64,000 bases of DNA, taken from assembly GCF_900105625.1 (NCBI RefSeq), contig NZ_FNSD01000001.1, forward strand, positions 3,658,001 to 3,722,000, in the 5' to 3' direction. A program made the translations under genes and the position numbers. Below, one piece after another: positions 1 to 8,687 of the stretch. The first letter of the stretch is position 1, and each line of letters starts with the position of its first letter. The notes below the pieces were generated by a model. It was given only the letters and a program-made list of their open reading frames with translations. It had not been told where the DNA came from and did not search any database. The stretch comes from Terriglobus roseus. GTDB lineage: Bacteria; Acidobacteriota; Terriglobia; Terriglobales; Acidobacteriaceae.

Positions 1-182
1 ATGACGGCGTGCCCGAGGCGAAGGGGGACCAGACCGTAGAAGAGCAGCAGCGCAGCTGTGATGCACAGGATGATGAGCTCGCGCGCGCTGCAGGCGGCCT
101 CGGAGGCCAGCCATTCTCGCCAGCGAGGCTGCGGTGCGGCGCTTTCGGGCGCGACCGGTTCGGGCTGTGGGTAGCTGCTCAC
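1..182 (-). CDS. Partial membrane protein, N-terminus only
   Basis: The first 60 codons of a minus-strand gene run off the left edge. The GTG start at 180-182 is the only start candidate after an in-frame TGA 27 bases upstream, and it lies 24 bases past the nrnA stop, so the gene probably belongs to the rbfA-nrnA operon. The visible protein has a polar, proline-rich head of about 35 residues and then one hydrophobic segment (ELIILCITAALLLFYGLVPL). That pattern suits a polytopic membrane protein such as a glycosyltransferase or CPBP-type protease, but nothing visible identifies the family. Confidence 0.5.
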   Translation of the reverse strand, partial: MSSYPQPEPVAPESAAPQPRWREWLASEAACSARELIILCITAALLLFYGLVPLRLGHAV

Positions 183-206
183 CTTAGCGGATCGAACCTG
201 GGGCTT

Positions 207-1337
207 TCAGAGTTTGTTGGATGGCACAGCCACCGCGTGTTGACCGGAGGCGCGCACAATGCGGGTGACTTCCGTCCCCAGTTCCCGCAGGATGTGAGCG
301 ACGGCGTCATCGAAGGGGCCATTCAGCGTACATCCGGCAGCATTGCGATGGCCCCCGCCGCCGCAGTTCGCCGCTACCTGCGAGACGTCGACACTGGACT
401 TCGAACGCAGCGAGGTGCGGAAGAGGGCCTGAGCTTCAGGGTAGGGGCGTGGCAGTTCGCGCAGGAAGGCTGCTGCCTCCACGCCCGCGATCGAGATCAG
501 GTAGTTCACTGTGCCTTCAGAATCTTCATCAGTGGCATTCATCAGCTGCAGGTCGTCCTGCGTGATCCATGTCCATGCGATGGGGCCGCGGATGCGGACG
601 CGCGAAAGCGCCAGTCCCAGCAGATGAATGCGGGCGGCCGGCACGGAATACAGCACATCACGCGCGACACTGTCGGCCTTTGCTCCCAGGTCGATCAACG
701 CGTGCGCCAGGGTGAAGGTCTCGGCGGACGTGCCGGGATAGGTGAAGGATCCGGTGTCCGTCATCAGCGCGGTGTAGAGACAGGTCGCGATGGCAGGGGT
801 GATGTTGGTGGCCAGGGCGATCGCGATCTCAAAGACCATGGCCGCAACTGCGGCGGCGGTCGGGTCGATCCAGTTCAGAGCGGCAAAGGGGGTTCCTGTC
901 AGGTGGTGATCGATATTGATGACATTTGCCATGTCATCGATGCCACGGACGCCTGTGCGTTCGGTGCCGTCGCACTCCAGAATGATGATGACGTCATATT
1001 CAGACTGAACAATATCGCGTGACTGTCGAACGCGACCGACGCCGGGGAGTGTCCGGTAGACAACCGGGATCGGGTCGGCCAGGACCATGTCTACCTGTTT
1101 GCCCAGCGCGTGCAGGACACTGCCCATCGCCAAGACAGATCCGACAGCGTCCCCATCGGGTCGGGCATGGGAGGTCACCAGGAAGCGACTGTTCTGCTGG
1201 ATGGCCGCGACGATACGAGGAAGTTGCAGCGCGCCATCGCGAATTTCGGGAGACGGACCAGCAGAACCCTGCGCCGGAGAGCCGGGCGGCAGGTTGTAAG
1301 AACCCGTGATCGAAGGTGTGACCAGCGACGGAGCCAT
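207..1337 (-). CDS. nrnA: DHH/DHHA1 phosphoesterase, bifunctional oligoribonuclease/PAP phosphatase NrnA
   Basis: A 376-residue cytoplasmic enzyme expected to degrade nanoRNA and dephosphorylate 3'-phosphoadenosine 5'-phosphate. The metal-binding DHH motifs are visible: SHARPDGDAVG at about 56-66, ILECDG at 119-124, the diagnostic NIDHH at 141-145 and TDTGSF further on. The C-terminal DHHA1 motif GGGGHRNAAG completes the family pattern. The first 40 residues form a low-complexity extension not usual in NrnA, so a later start is possible. Its ATG overlaps the rbfA stop codon (TAATG), indicating translational coupling. The pairing rbfA-nrnA is common in the infB neighbourhood of many bacteria. 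Confidence 0.9.
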   Translation of the reverse strand: MAPSLVTPSITGSYNLPPGSPAQGSAGPSPEIRDGALQLPRIVAAIQQNSRFLVTSHARPDGDAVGSVLAMGSVLHALGKQVDMVLADPIPVVYRTLPGVGRVRQSRDIVQSEYDVIIILECDGTERTGVRGIDDMANVINIDHHLTGTPFAALNWIDPTAAAVAAMVFEIAIALATNITPAIATCLYTALMTDTGSFTYPGTSAETFTLAHALIDLGAKADSVARDVLYSVPAARIHLLGLALSRVRIRGPIAWTWITQDDLQLMNATDEDSEGTVNYLISIAGVEAAAFLRELPRPYPEAQALFRTSLRSKSSVDVSQVAANCGGGGHRNAAGCTLNGPFDDAVAHILRELGTEVTRIVRASGQHAVAVPSNKL

Positions 1338-1738
1338 TAGGTGCGCGGCGCTCCTGCTGCGGAATTTGCGCGGCGTGCAGATCGCTTCTTCATGCGGGTT
1401 AGCAGAGAATCCATGCGCGCATTGATCTTTTCAGAGCTGTCGATGTGGAAAGAGATCTCGGGCAGATGCCGCACGCCAAGGCGTAGCAGCAACTGGGAAC
1501 GGATGTAGCCGCGGGCGGCCACCAGGCCCTCCAGCGTGCTCTGTTCCTCGGCTTCGTCGCCCACGACCTGGATATAGGCATGGCCGCTCTTGCCACCGGG
1601 CTCGAGCGTCACCTCCGTGCAAGTGGCAGAGCCGATGCGCGGGTCGGAGAGTTCGCCGTCAATGATGACGCTGATTTCCTCGCGGAGGGTGTCCTGCACG
1701 CGGTTCCGATGATGTTCTCTGGCGCGATGTTCTGGCAT
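1337..1738 (-). CDS. rbfA: 30S ribosome-binding factor A
   Basis: RbfA binds the 30S subunit and helps 16S rRNA maturation and cold adaptation. The 133-residue product has the usual family length. It begins MPEHRAREHHRNRVQDTLRE, has the ISVIIDGELSDPRIG stretch typical of the first KH-like strand region, and ends in a basic tail. I chose the ATG at 1736-1738 because a good GCAGGAG Shine-Dalgarno sequence precedes it by six bases; the open frame continues upstream to 2155 but that part overlaps the divergent sigma-factor gene and is not RbfA-like. The stop overlaps the nrnA start. Confidence 0.93.
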   Translation of the reverse strand: MPEHRAREHHRNRVQDTLREEISVIIDGELSDPRIGSATCTEVTLEPGGKSGHAYIQVVGDEAEEQSTLEGLVAARGYIRSQLLLRLGVRHLPEISFHIDSSEKINARMDSLLTRMKKRSARRANSAAGAPRT

Positions 1739-1905
1739 GGCAAGCTCCTGCTGTAGACACTTCAGAATAACAAATGAGCCCGCCGGAATAGCTGAACACT
1801 GCTTTCTTTGGAGTTTCGCAAGAAAGTGCATCCGGGGCAACCGGAAAGGGCGTATAGGCAAGTGACAAGCTTGTAGGCAGGCCCGAAAAGGCACAGGACG
1901 AAGGA
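1739..1905. promoter_or_regulatory. Divergent control region between rbfA and the ECF sigma gene
   Basis: This 167-base gap must hold promoters for both directions. Two symmetric elements are visible: a 7-bp inverted repeat CTTTCTT/AAGAAAG at 1802-1826 with an 11-base spacer, and a perfect palindrome ACAAGCTTGT at 1865-1874, about 30 bases before the sigma start. I could not pick out a confident -35/-10 pair, including an ECF-type one. Function as operators is inference. Confidence 0.35.
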
Positions 1906-2430
1906 TTGACCGCGACAGACGACGAATTCCGCGCGATGGTGGAAGGGCACAGCTCCATGGTGTTCTCCGTAGCCCTGCGTCTGCTGGGAGACCGTGGTTT
2001 GGCGGAAGAGGTGGCGCAGGACGTTTTTCTGGAGCTGCATAGCTGGCTGCCGCGACTGGAGAGCGGTGACCACGTGCGGCACTGGCTTCGCCGGGTTGCA
2101 ACACACCGGGCGACAGATGCCATCCGGCGCAGGCGCGTCCGCCCGGAAGGCGCATCCGAAGAGTGGGACGAGCAGTACGAGCGACCTGCGGCGGGTGTTG
2201 GCAACGACGGCGCGGCGGCGATGAACGTCAGCATGGAGCGTATGCTCCTCTCGTTGCCGGAGTCGCAGAGAACGGTGCTGGTACTTCGCTACGGGGAAGA
2301 CCTGTCGCCGGAAGAGATTGCAAGAACCACCGGGGAGCCGGTGGCAACGGTGAAGAGTCATCTGCAGCGAGGGTTGCAACTGCTGCGGCGCAAAGGATCT
2401 GTGGTGCTGAAGGAGTATGTCCGTGGATGA
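1906..2430 (+). CDS. ECF-family RNA polymerase sigma factor
   Basis: A 174-residue sigma-70 family protein with only regions 2 and 4, as in extracytoplasmic-function sigma factors. Region 2 spans about 8-75 (SSMVFSVALRLLGDRG, then AEEVAQDVFLELHSW and a basic stretch ending DAIRRRR). Region 4 spans about 108-160 (LPESQRTVLVLRYGEDLSPEEIA, then the helix-turn-helix ATVKSHLQRGLQLLRRK). The start is TTG at 1906, preceded by AGGA at 1895-1898; ATG at 1936 is the alternative but would clip region 2. The 3' end overlaps the next gene by 14 bases, a standard sigma/anti-sigma arrangement. Confidence 0.88.
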   Translation: MTATDDEFRAMVEGHSSMVFSVALRLLGDRGLAEEVAQDVFLELHSWLPRLESGDHVRHWLRRVATHRATDAIRRRRVRPEGASEEWDEQYERPAAGVGNDGAAAMNVSMERMLLSLPESQRTVLVLRYGEDLSPEEIARTTGEPVATVKSHLQRGLQLLRRKGSVVLKEYVRG

Positions 2431-2854
2431 ACATGGAATTGGGACAGAACAAAACGATTTGGATGTAAGCGCGGTAGAAAGTGAGCTGCGGCAGTCGCTG
2501 CAGCATGTACCTGCGCCGGATGGATTCAGTGACCGCGTGATGGCCAGGGTTGCGGAGCGGGAAGCCGCACGCAAATCGAGGCTCGTTCCAACGCGACAGA
2601 GCAGCAGCGGCTTCGGCGGCATGCATCGGAACGCGGGCTGGTGGACAGCGATCGCAGCCGTGTTGCTGTTGGCAGTGGGCGGTGACCTTACCTACCTGCG
2701 TCACAAGCGGGTTGAGCGCGAGGCAGCCCAGATGCAGCAGCAGATGGATCTGGCCATGCAATTGACCAGTCACGCGCTGGACAAGGTCGACGTCAGCCTG
2801 GAGCGGAGTCATGCAGGTCGCTACACGCAATTGGTCTATGAGTTCGGGAAATAG
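2417..2854 (+). CDS. Putative membrane anti-sigma factor
   Basis: A 145-residue protein with an acidic N-terminal half (about 1-60), one transmembrane segment at about 73-91 (GWWTAIAAVLLLAVGGDLTY) and a C-terminal part rich in Gln and Met that may form a short coiled coil. No zinc-binding HxxxCxxC motif is seen, so it is not a classical ZAS anti-sigma factor. Its role is inferred from the 14-base overlap with the ECF sigma gene and the single-pass topology. The ATG at 2417 sits only one base after AGGAG; GTG at 2423 has a better seven-base spacing and could be the true start. Confidence 0.6.
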   Translation: MSVDEHGIGTEQNDLDVSAVESELRQSLQHVPAPDGFSDRVMARVAEREAARKSRLVPTRQSSSGFGGMHRNAGWWTAIAAVLLLAVGGDLTYLRHKRVEREAAQMQQQMDLAMQLTSHALDKVDVSLERSHAGRYTQLVYEFGK

Positions 2855-2873
2855 GAAGGCGAGGGTGAGCAGC

Positions 2874-3629
2874 ATGAACACAGTAACGGGTACGAAGGCA
2901 GGTCTTGCAGCATCGCTCGCTCTTGGTCTCACCGCGGTGGGCGCGGGTGCGCAGCGGATCATGGTCCTGGGGTCCGGCGCAAGCGGCTACCGATATGAAG
3001 TTGCTGCGAGTGGAACGATGATTTCGTCCGTGGACGGCGATCCGCAGGTGAAGGACGAGTTGATGGATGGCCTCGACAAACTTGGCGCGAATGCCAAGGA
3101 GCGTAACGAGGTCAACCTGGACAAGAACATGATGGCGCTGGCGGGTGGGCGCAAGGGCGGTCGCTATGCGGGCCTCTCCGACAAGATGGATTTCATCGTG
3201 GTCCGTAACTATGAGTTCGCCGGTCGGGGGATGTACTCCAAAAGTGATCTCGATACATTGCGCCACCGGCTCGACGGCAATGGGTGGTCGCACCTGGTAC
3301 GCAATGAGAGCGATGGCGAGTCCAACGACATCGTCGTTCGCACGGACGGCGAAGGGCTCATTCGTGACATGGTGATTCTGAATGTCGAGGCGAAGGAACT
3401 GAATATCGTTCACCTGCGCGGACACTTCAAGATGGAAGACGTGAACGGTGCCATGGGCTCGATGATGGGCATGAGCGGCTCGATCAATGGCATGGCGAAC
3501 GGCATCACGCGCTCCGCGACACGCTCCGTCACACACTATTCCTCGTCAACGTCCAGCAGTGGAGCCGCTGCACCGGCACCGGCGCCATCCGCGCCACCGG
3601 AGCCGCCTGCGGCGCCCGCACGGCGTTAG
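2874..3629 (+). CDS. Secreted DUF4252-type protein
   Basis: A 251-residue exported protein. The start at 2874 follows a GAGGG site and gives a signal peptide (MNTVTGTKAGLAASLALGLT, cleavage near GAQR). The body at about 95-190 has the DUF4252 pattern: a predicted alpha/beta unit with VRNYEFAGRGMY, a charged strand ending DIVVRTDGEG, then ELNIVHLRGHFKMEDV. A Gly/Met-rich stretch and an Ala/Pro-rich tail (about 225-251) follow and look disordered. DUF4252 genes are commonly found downstream of ECF sigma/anti-sigma pairs. The biochemical role is unknown. Confidence 0.7.
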   Translation: MNTVTGTKAGLAASLALGLTAVGAGAQRIMVLGSGASGYRYEVAASGTMISSVDGDPQVKDELMDGLDKLGANAKERNEVNLDKNMMALAGGRKGGRYAGLSDKMDFIVVRNYEFAGRGMYSKSDLDTLRHRLDGNGWSHLVRNESDGESNDIVVRTDGEGLIRDMVILNVEAKELNIVHLRGHFKMEDVNGAMGSMMGMSGSINGMANGITRSATRSVTHYSSSTSSSGAAAPAPAPSAPPEPPAAPARR

Positions 3630-3646
3630 ATTTCTGCCTACCTGGC

Positions 3647-3676
3647 GGACCGGGTTCATCGCCCGGTCCTTTTTTT
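3647..3676 (+). terminator. Rho-independent terminator of the sigma cassette
   Basis: Perfect 8-bp stem GGACCGGG (3647-3654) / CCCGGTCC (3662-3669), a 7-base loop, then seven T residues. It lies 17 bases after the DUF4252 gene and reaches the end of the convergent DUF503 gene. Confidence 0.9.
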
Positions 3677-3677
3677 C

Positions 3678-3971
3678 TTAGTCAATGATCTCGATCTGCG
3701 TATCGAGAACGCTCGCGCCCAGACCTACGCCCAGTCGTGTGACCGCGTCCTCCACCTCGCGCAACTGACCGTCGAGATAGTCGCGTGAGCTATGAATCGC
3801 AGCGACCCCAAGCGTTGCGCGATTCCATAGTGCGACATCATCCAACTCTGCAACCGAGATATTGAAGCCCTGCCGCAGCTTGTCCTTCAGAGACCGCACG
3901 ACCTGACGTCGATCCTTAAGGGACTGCGCGTGCTCGATGGCGAGTTCGATGATGAGGGTGGCGATGGGCAT
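3678..3971 (-). CDS. DUF503 (YlxP-like) protein
   Basis: A 97-residue small protein matching the length and pattern of DUF503: an N-terminal strand MPIATLIIELAIEHAQSLKD, then RRQVVRSLKDKLRQGFNISVAEL and a C-terminal ILDTQIEIID-like strand. Members are cytoplasmic ferredoxin-fold proteins of unknown function, often encoded beside rbfA. Here it lies about 2 kb from rbfA with the sigma cassette in between. The start at 3971 has a GAGG site eight bases upstream. An in-frame extension to 4046 exists but is not family-like. Confidence 0.85.
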   Translation of the reverse strand: MPIATLIIELAIEHAQSLKDRRQVVRSLKDKLRQGFNISVAELDDVALWNRATLGVAAIHSSRDYLDGQLREVEDAVTRLGVGLGASVLDTQIEIID

Positions 3972-4050
3972 AAGGCTGCCTCTGATGCTCGGTCCATTAT
4001 GCCTTGTTGTCACGGAGCACAAGCCTGCAGGAAGGTGCCGCGGCAAAGCA

Positions 4051-4080
4051 AAAGAGCAGCGCTTAGGCGCTGCTCTTTTT
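4051..4080. terminator. Bidirectional terminator between the RND pump and DUF503
   Basis: Perfect 12-bp stem AAAGAGCAGCGC (4051-4062) / GCGCTGCTCTTT (4067-4078) with a TTAG loop and A/T tracts on both sides. It lies 20 bases beyond the RND pump stop, so it most likely ends the minus-strand efflux transcript. Confidence 0.88.
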
Positions 4081-4100
4081 ACATGCAGGGCAACGGCTGC

Positions 4101-7100
4101 TTATGCCTCGTGCGGAGGTGGCAGCAGATGGTCCGGCGCGACGTGCGGTTGGGAGATACGCTTGTCCTTCTTGCCGCCGAACTGGGTCAGCAGCGTCTGC
4201 AGCAAGACGTACAGCACGGGGATGAAGAACAGATTTAGCACAGTCGACAGGACCATGCCACCAACGATGGCCGTGCCCACGGAGTGTCGTCCGAGCGCGC
4301 CTGCCCCCGTCGCAAAGTACAGCGGCATCACGCCCAGGATGAAGGCTACACTGGTCATCAGGATGGGCCGCAGACGAAGCTCGGCGGCTTCGATTGCGGA
4401 GTCAATGATGCTCTTGCCCTTGTGCCGGATCTCTTCCGCGAACTCCACGATCAGGATCGAGTTCTTTGCGGACAGGCCGATCAGCATGACGAGACCGATC
4501 TGCACATAGACGTCATCCACCAGCCCACGGGCGGCTACCAGCGCGAGCGCTCCCAGCACGGCCATGGGCACCGCAAGCAGGATGATGAACGGCAGGGCAA
4601 AGCTCTCATACTGCGCGGAGAGTGTGAGATACACCACCAGCAGACCAAGCGCGAAGATGATGAGCGCCTTGCCACCGGCTTCAACTTCTTCCAGAGCAAG
4701 ACCACTCCATTGGAAGGTCATGCCCTGCAGCTTGTGCCGGTTGAAGGCACGCTCCATCGCCGCGAGACCCTGGCCCGACGAAAGGCCGGCTGCCTGCGAT
4801 CCATCGACCTCGGCGGAACGGAAGATGTTGTAGTGGCTGATGACCTGCGGACCGCTTGTCTCGACGATGCGAACGAGGTTATCCAGCGGGACCATGTCGC
4901 CCGAATCGGCACGGACATAGAACTGGCGCAGGTCATGCGTGTTGCGACGGAACTGTTGATCCGCCTGGATGTAGACGCGGTACGACCGGTTGTTGAAGTT
5001 GAAGTCATTCACATAGCTCGAACCCATGTAAGTGTTCAGAGCAGAGGTCACCTGAGACAGCGGAACGCCGATCGCCTTTGCCTTCTCGCGGTCGATTGTG
5101 ACGAAGACCTGGGGATCGTTCGCCGTGAAGGTTGTGTTCAGCGCGGTCAGGCCAGACTGCGGGTTATAGCCCTCGGCCACCAGTTGATGGGCCACCTTAT
5201 CAATGTCACCGAAAGTATTACGGCCACTGTCCTGCAGCATGAACTGGAAGCCACCGACGGTGCCGATGCCTGCAATCGCCGGCGGTTCCGCCATGAAGAG
5301 AATGCCTCCGGGAACGCCGAAGAGCTTTGGCCCGATCGACGTCACAATGCTGTGCGCGTCGTGGCCGGGCCCCTTCTTCGTGCGTTCGTCTACAGGCTTC
5401 AGCGGAACGAAGATGATGCCGGAGTTGGGTGACGATCCACCTGAGAGTGAGAAGCCCATGACCGCGAAGGTCGCGGCAACATCGTCGCTCTGGCGAATCA
5501 GGGCGGTGCCGCGTGCTGCGAATTCCTGCGTGTAAGCAAGTGAAGCGCCCGGAGGCGTTTGCACGATGACGAGCGCATAGCCCTGATCTTCCTGGGGCAG
5601 GAATGCCGTGGGTACTGCCGTGTAGGTGTAGGCCGTTGCGCCAAGCGCTATAAGGAAGAGCACAAGCATCGCGTAGCGCCAGCGGACCACAAATGTCACT
5701 GCGGTCGCATAGGCGGCGATGAGTCTCTTCAAGCCCAACTCAAACCAGCCAGCGGGCTTTTCAAACAGCCGGCCAACGGGGCCGAAGAACTTCGGCAGCA
5801 ACTGTTTGTCACGATGCAGAAGGATGGCGGCCAGCGCGGGAGACAGCGTCAGTGCGTTGAATGCGGAGATGGCAATCGAGAACGCGATGGTTAAGGAAAA
5901 CTGCTTGTACAGAATGCCCGTCGTTCCGGGGAAGAAGCTCACTGGAACGAAGACGCTGATGAGCACGAGCGACGTCGCGATGACGGCAGAGGTGACTTCC
6001 GACATGGCGATACTCGCCGCTTCGTGCGCTTCGCCGATGCCTTCTTCCAGGTGTCGCTGCACGTTTTCGATGACGACGATGGCATCATCCACCACAAGTC
6101 CTGTTGCCAGCGTGATGCCGAACAAGGTGAGCGAGTTGATGGAGAAGCCGAAGATCTTGATGAAGGCGAAGGTGCCGATCAGCGAGACAGGGATGGTAAC
6201 CGCAGGAATGATCGTCGAGCGCCAGTCCTGCAGGAAGAGGAAGATGACCGCGATGACGATAATGATCGCCTCGAAGATGGTCTGTTCCACTTCGTGAATG
6301 CTGTCGCCAATGACGGTCGTGGTGTCGACGGCGATGATGCCCTTCATCCCGGGCGGGAAGCTTTTCTGCAGCTCCTCAAGAACAGCGCGGCATTTTTTAT
6401 CCACGTCGAGCGCATTGGCATTGGAGAGCTGTTGCACGCCCAACCCCACGGCGGCGCCACCGATATTGCCATAGTTAAACTGCAGATCGGTGTTGTAGTT
6501 TTCCGCGCCCAGCTCCGCGTGTCCAACGTCCTTTAGCAGCACCAGGCCGTTCAGGCCCGTGCCGTTCTTCAGGATGATGTTGTTGAACTCCGTGGGCTCT
6601 GAGAGTCGACCGACAACACGTACCGCCATGGAGTACTGCTGCTTCGGGTCATTGGGTGGCTGGCCGAGCTGACCTGCCGCCACTTCCACATTCTGTTCTG
6701 CCAGCGCATTGGTCACGTCCAGCGCGGTCAACTGGCGTGCTGCCAGGCGTGCTGGATCAAGCCAGATCCGCATGGCATACTTTCGCTCGCCGAAGATCAC
6801 CACGTCACCCACGCCGGGGACGCGCTTGAGCGCATCCTTCACGTAGACGTCGATGTAGTTGGAGATGAAGCCCTGCGACAGGCTCTTGTCGGGCGAAAGG
6901 AAACCGGCAGCGAAGACGAAGTTGCTGTTCGCCTTGGTTATGCTGATGCCGGTCGCGTTCACAACAGCGGGCAGGCGGCCGGAGGCAGTGGCCACGCGGT
7001 TCTGTACGTCGACCGCAGCGATCGACAGGTCATAACCCGTCTGGAAGGTCACCGTGATCGAGGAGGTACCGTCGTTCGAGCTGGTCGAGCTCATGTACCG

Positions 7101-7325
7101 CATGCCTTCGACGCCGTTGATTGCCGTCTCGAGCGGGAAGGTCACGGCAGACTCTACCGTCTGCGAGTTCGCGCCGACGTAGTTACAGGAGACGATCACC
7201 TGCGGTGGCGCAAGCTGTGGATAGAGCGAGATGGGGATCGACGGGATGGACACGGCGCCTGCCAGCACGATCAGCAGGGCGCACACGGTCGCAAAGATGG
7301 GCCGGCGGATGAAGAACTCAACCAT
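4101..7325 (-). CDS. RND efflux pump, HAE1 family (AcrB/MexB-like)
   Basis: A 1,074-residue inner-membrane proton/drug antiporter of the expected length for AcrB-type pumps. The N-terminus MVEFFIRRPIFATVCALLIV is the typical first helix, followed by porter-domain signatures such as AGAVSIPSIPISLYP and the GVEGMRYMSSTSSNDG loop. The central helices carry GITLATGLVVDDAIVVIENV with the paired aspartates of the proton relay, and the second half repeats this as GLSAKNSILIVEF. AGGAAAG lies seven bases before the ATG. The adjacent upstream gene encodes its membrane-fusion partner. No TolC-type outer-membrane gene lies next to it, so the channel must come from elsewhere. Confidence 0.95.
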   Translation of the reverse strand: MVEFFIRRPIFATVCALLIVLAGAVSIPSIPISLYPQLAPPQVIVSCNYVGANSQTVESAVTFPLETAINGVEGMRYMSSTSSNDGTSSITVTFQTGYDLSIAAVDVQNRVATASGRLPAVVNATGISITKANSNFVFAAGFLSPDKSLSQGFISNYIDVYVKDALKRVPGVGDVVIFGERKYAMRIWLDPARLAARQLTALDVTNALAEQNVEVAAGQLGQPPNDPKQQYSMAVRVVGRLSEPTEFNNIILKNGTGLNGLVLLKDVGHAELGAENYNTDLQFNYGNIGGAAVGLGVQQLSNANALDVDKKCRAVLEELQKSFPPGMKGIIAVDTTTVIGDSIHEVEQTIFEAIIIVIAVIFLFLQDWRSTIIPAVTIPVSLIGTFAFIKIFGFSINSLTLFGITLATGLVVDDAIVVIENVQRHLEEGIGEAHEAASIAMSEVTSAVIATSLVLISVFVPVSFFPGTTGILYKQFSLTIAFSIAISAFNALTLSPALAAILLHRDKQLLPKFFGPVGRLFEKPAGWFELGLKRLIAAYATAVTFVVRWRYAMLVLFLIALGATAYTYTAVPTAFLPQEDQGYALVIVQTPPGASLAYTQEFAARGTALIRQSDDVAATFAVMGFSLSGGSSPNSGIIFVPLKPVDERTKKGPGHDAHSIVTSIGPKLFGVPGGILFMAEPPAIAGIGTVGGFQFMLQDSGRNTFGDIDKVAHQLVAEGYNPQSGLTALNTTFTANDPQVFVTIDREKAKAIGVPLSQVTSALNTYMGSSYVNDFNFNNRSYRVYIQADQQFRRNTHDLRQFYVRADSGDMVPLDNLVRIVETSGPQVISHYNIFRSAEVDGSQAAGLSSGQGLAAMERAFNRHKLQGMTFQWSGLALEEVEAGGKALIIFALGLLVVYLTLSAQYESFALPFIILLAVPMAVLGALALVAARGLVDDVYVQIGLVMLIGLSAKNSILIVEFAEEIRHKGKSIIDSAIEAAELRLRPILMTSVAFILGVMPLYFATGAGALGRHSVGTAIVGGMVLSTVLNLFFIPVLYVLLQTLLTQFGGKKDKRISQPHVAPDHLLPPPHEA

Positions 7326-7440
7326 GGTTTCTTTCCTGTAAAGCTGCGCCGCGCTCCGAAGGGATACGCGACGGTTTCAAGAGCAACGGGAGGCAATGCA
7401 GAGCTCGCTGTAGCGTCCCTTATCTACGAAGTAAAGAGTT

Positions 7441-8574
7441 TTAGAGCGGCTTGACGGGCGCGCCTTCCTGCAGCATCTGCACACCGGAGACGATGACACG
7501 GTCGCCCGGTTTCAATCCTGTCAGGACGGGGTAGCTGTTGCCCACGGGGTCACCCAACGTCACCGAGGTGAGGTGTGCTGTGAAGCCGTTGCTGCTCGCC
7601 GTTGCCAAATAGACAAAAGCCGCGCCACCGATACGCGTAACGGCAAGGATCGGCACGGTCGCACCGGGCTTGCTATCCCACGTGATCCGCGCGTTCACGA
7701 TCTGCTGGTTACGCAAGTTGCCGGCGGCGGAGACCGGTGCCTTCGCAAGTATGCTCTGCGTGCCGTTGTCAACCTGCGGCGAGACGAAGTTCAGCTTTGT
7801 CTTCGTCAGCGTGTTGCCCGCGGTGTCGAGAAGCTCTACGGGCAGACCAGCGTGCACGAGCGAGGAGCGCTCGGTCGGGACGTAAATGTAGGCCTCCAGA
7901 TCGCGGTCTTCATCGACCGTCGTGAGCACGGTGGTCGCCGAGACGTAGTCGCCCTGGTGCACCGGCACATCACCCACGATGCCGGCGAAAGGAGCACGGA
8001 TCTGGTAGTACGCCAGCTGCTCGCGCTGCGTTGCTGTGGAGGCAACAGCGGCGTTGTAGGCGCCGGTGGACGTGCCGAAGCCCTGCGTGGATTGCTCGTA
8101 CGCCTGCTTCGAGATCACGCCTGCTTCGAACAGAGCTTTCTGCCGCGCCAGGTCAGCCTGGTTGTACTGCAACTGAGCCTTCTGCTGAAACTCTGTTGCA
8201 ACACCCTGGTTGACTGCGGCCTGCTGTTTCAACGGATCGATCTGCATCAGCAGATCGCCTGCCTTTACCGCCTGTCCGCTGCGCACGAGGATGCGTGTGA
8301 TCCGGCCATCGACCTGCGGCTGCAGCGTGGTGGTTCGGCGGCTCTTAATGGTGGCAACGTAGCTGTCGCGTTGCGGTACGTCGCCGAGCGAAACCGGCAT
8401 CGTCGCCACCGGCATCGCCTGGGGAGCCGCCGGGGCGGCGGGCGCGGCCTTGGTGCAGCCGGCCACCAGCAGCACTAGCAAGGCTCCGGCTGCGGCAGTC
8501 AAAGCGCGCTTTGCGCAAGGCGTTTCGGGGCGCAGATCAGCGGCAACTTCGGGAAATCGAATCGTTCGGAACAC
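7441..8574 (-). CDS. RND efflux membrane-fusion (periplasmic adaptor) lipoprotein
   Basis: A 377-residue HlyD/AcrA-type adaptor linking the pump to an outer-membrane channel. I place the start at GTG 8574, which has AGGAG seven bases upstream. This gives a lipoprotein signal with a lipobox LVAGC near residue 40. The half-biotinyl-lipoyl motif is seen around VDGRITRILVRSGQAVKAGD and again as IRAPFAGIVGDVPVHQGDYV, with a Gln/Ala-rich alpha-hairpin between them (about 120-190). The C-terminal membrane-proximal domain ends LKPGDRVIVSGVQMLQEG. The pump gene follows 115 bases downstream on the same strand. Confidence 0.93.
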   Translation of the reverse strand: MFRTIRFPEVAADLRPETPCAKRALTAAAGALLVLLVAGCTKAAPAAPAAPQAMPVATMPVSLGDVPQRDSYVATIKSRRTTTLQPQVDGRITRILVRSGQAVKAGDLLMQIDPLKQQAAVNQGVATEFQQKAQLQYNQADLARQKALFEAGVISKQAYEQSTQGFGTSTGAYNAAVASTATQREQLAYYQIRAPFAGIVGDVPVHQGDYVSATTVLTTVDEDRDLEAYIYVPTERSSLVHAGLPVELLDTAGNTLTKTKLNFVSPQVDNGTQSILAKAPVSAAGNLRNQQIVNARITWDSKPGATVPILAVTRIGGAAFVYLATASSNGFTAHLTSVTLGDPVGNSYPVLTGLKPGDRVIVSGVQMLQEGAPVKPL

Positions 8575-8665
8575 TTGCAAACTCCTGTTCGGTGTCTGGA
8601 GAGAATGGCGCACTGGGGGATGCGTCCGGAGAGGTAGGAAGTCCTTAATTGAGCTGCACATGCAA

Positions 8666-8687
8666 GATGTGTAAGAGATGCGTAAGG
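8666..8687. promoter_or_regulatory. 11-bp tandem direct repeat in the efflux/cytochrome intergenic region
   Basis: GATGTGTAAGA (8666-8676) is followed at once by GATGCGTAAGG (8677-8687), and part of a third copy, ATGCG, follows. On the minus strand this reads as CTTAC-N-CATC repeats one helical turn apart, about 90 bases upstream of the adaptor start. Direct repeats with this phase suit a response-regulator dimer, but no regulator gene is adjacent. Confidence 0.4.

Noticed and set aside
1739-2155. N-terminal extension of rbfA to 2155
   Set aside because: The open frame continues, but it overlaps the divergent ECF sigma gene, and the extra residues are unlike RbfA; a strong ribosome site marks the start at 1738.
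4284-5432. Long open frame on the plus strand opposite the RND pump gene
   Set aside because: It is antisense to a clear RND pump, has no recognisable domain, and its composition reflects the complement of a GC-rich gene. Several similar long frames oppose ilvC, ilvB, ilvD, leuC and leuB.
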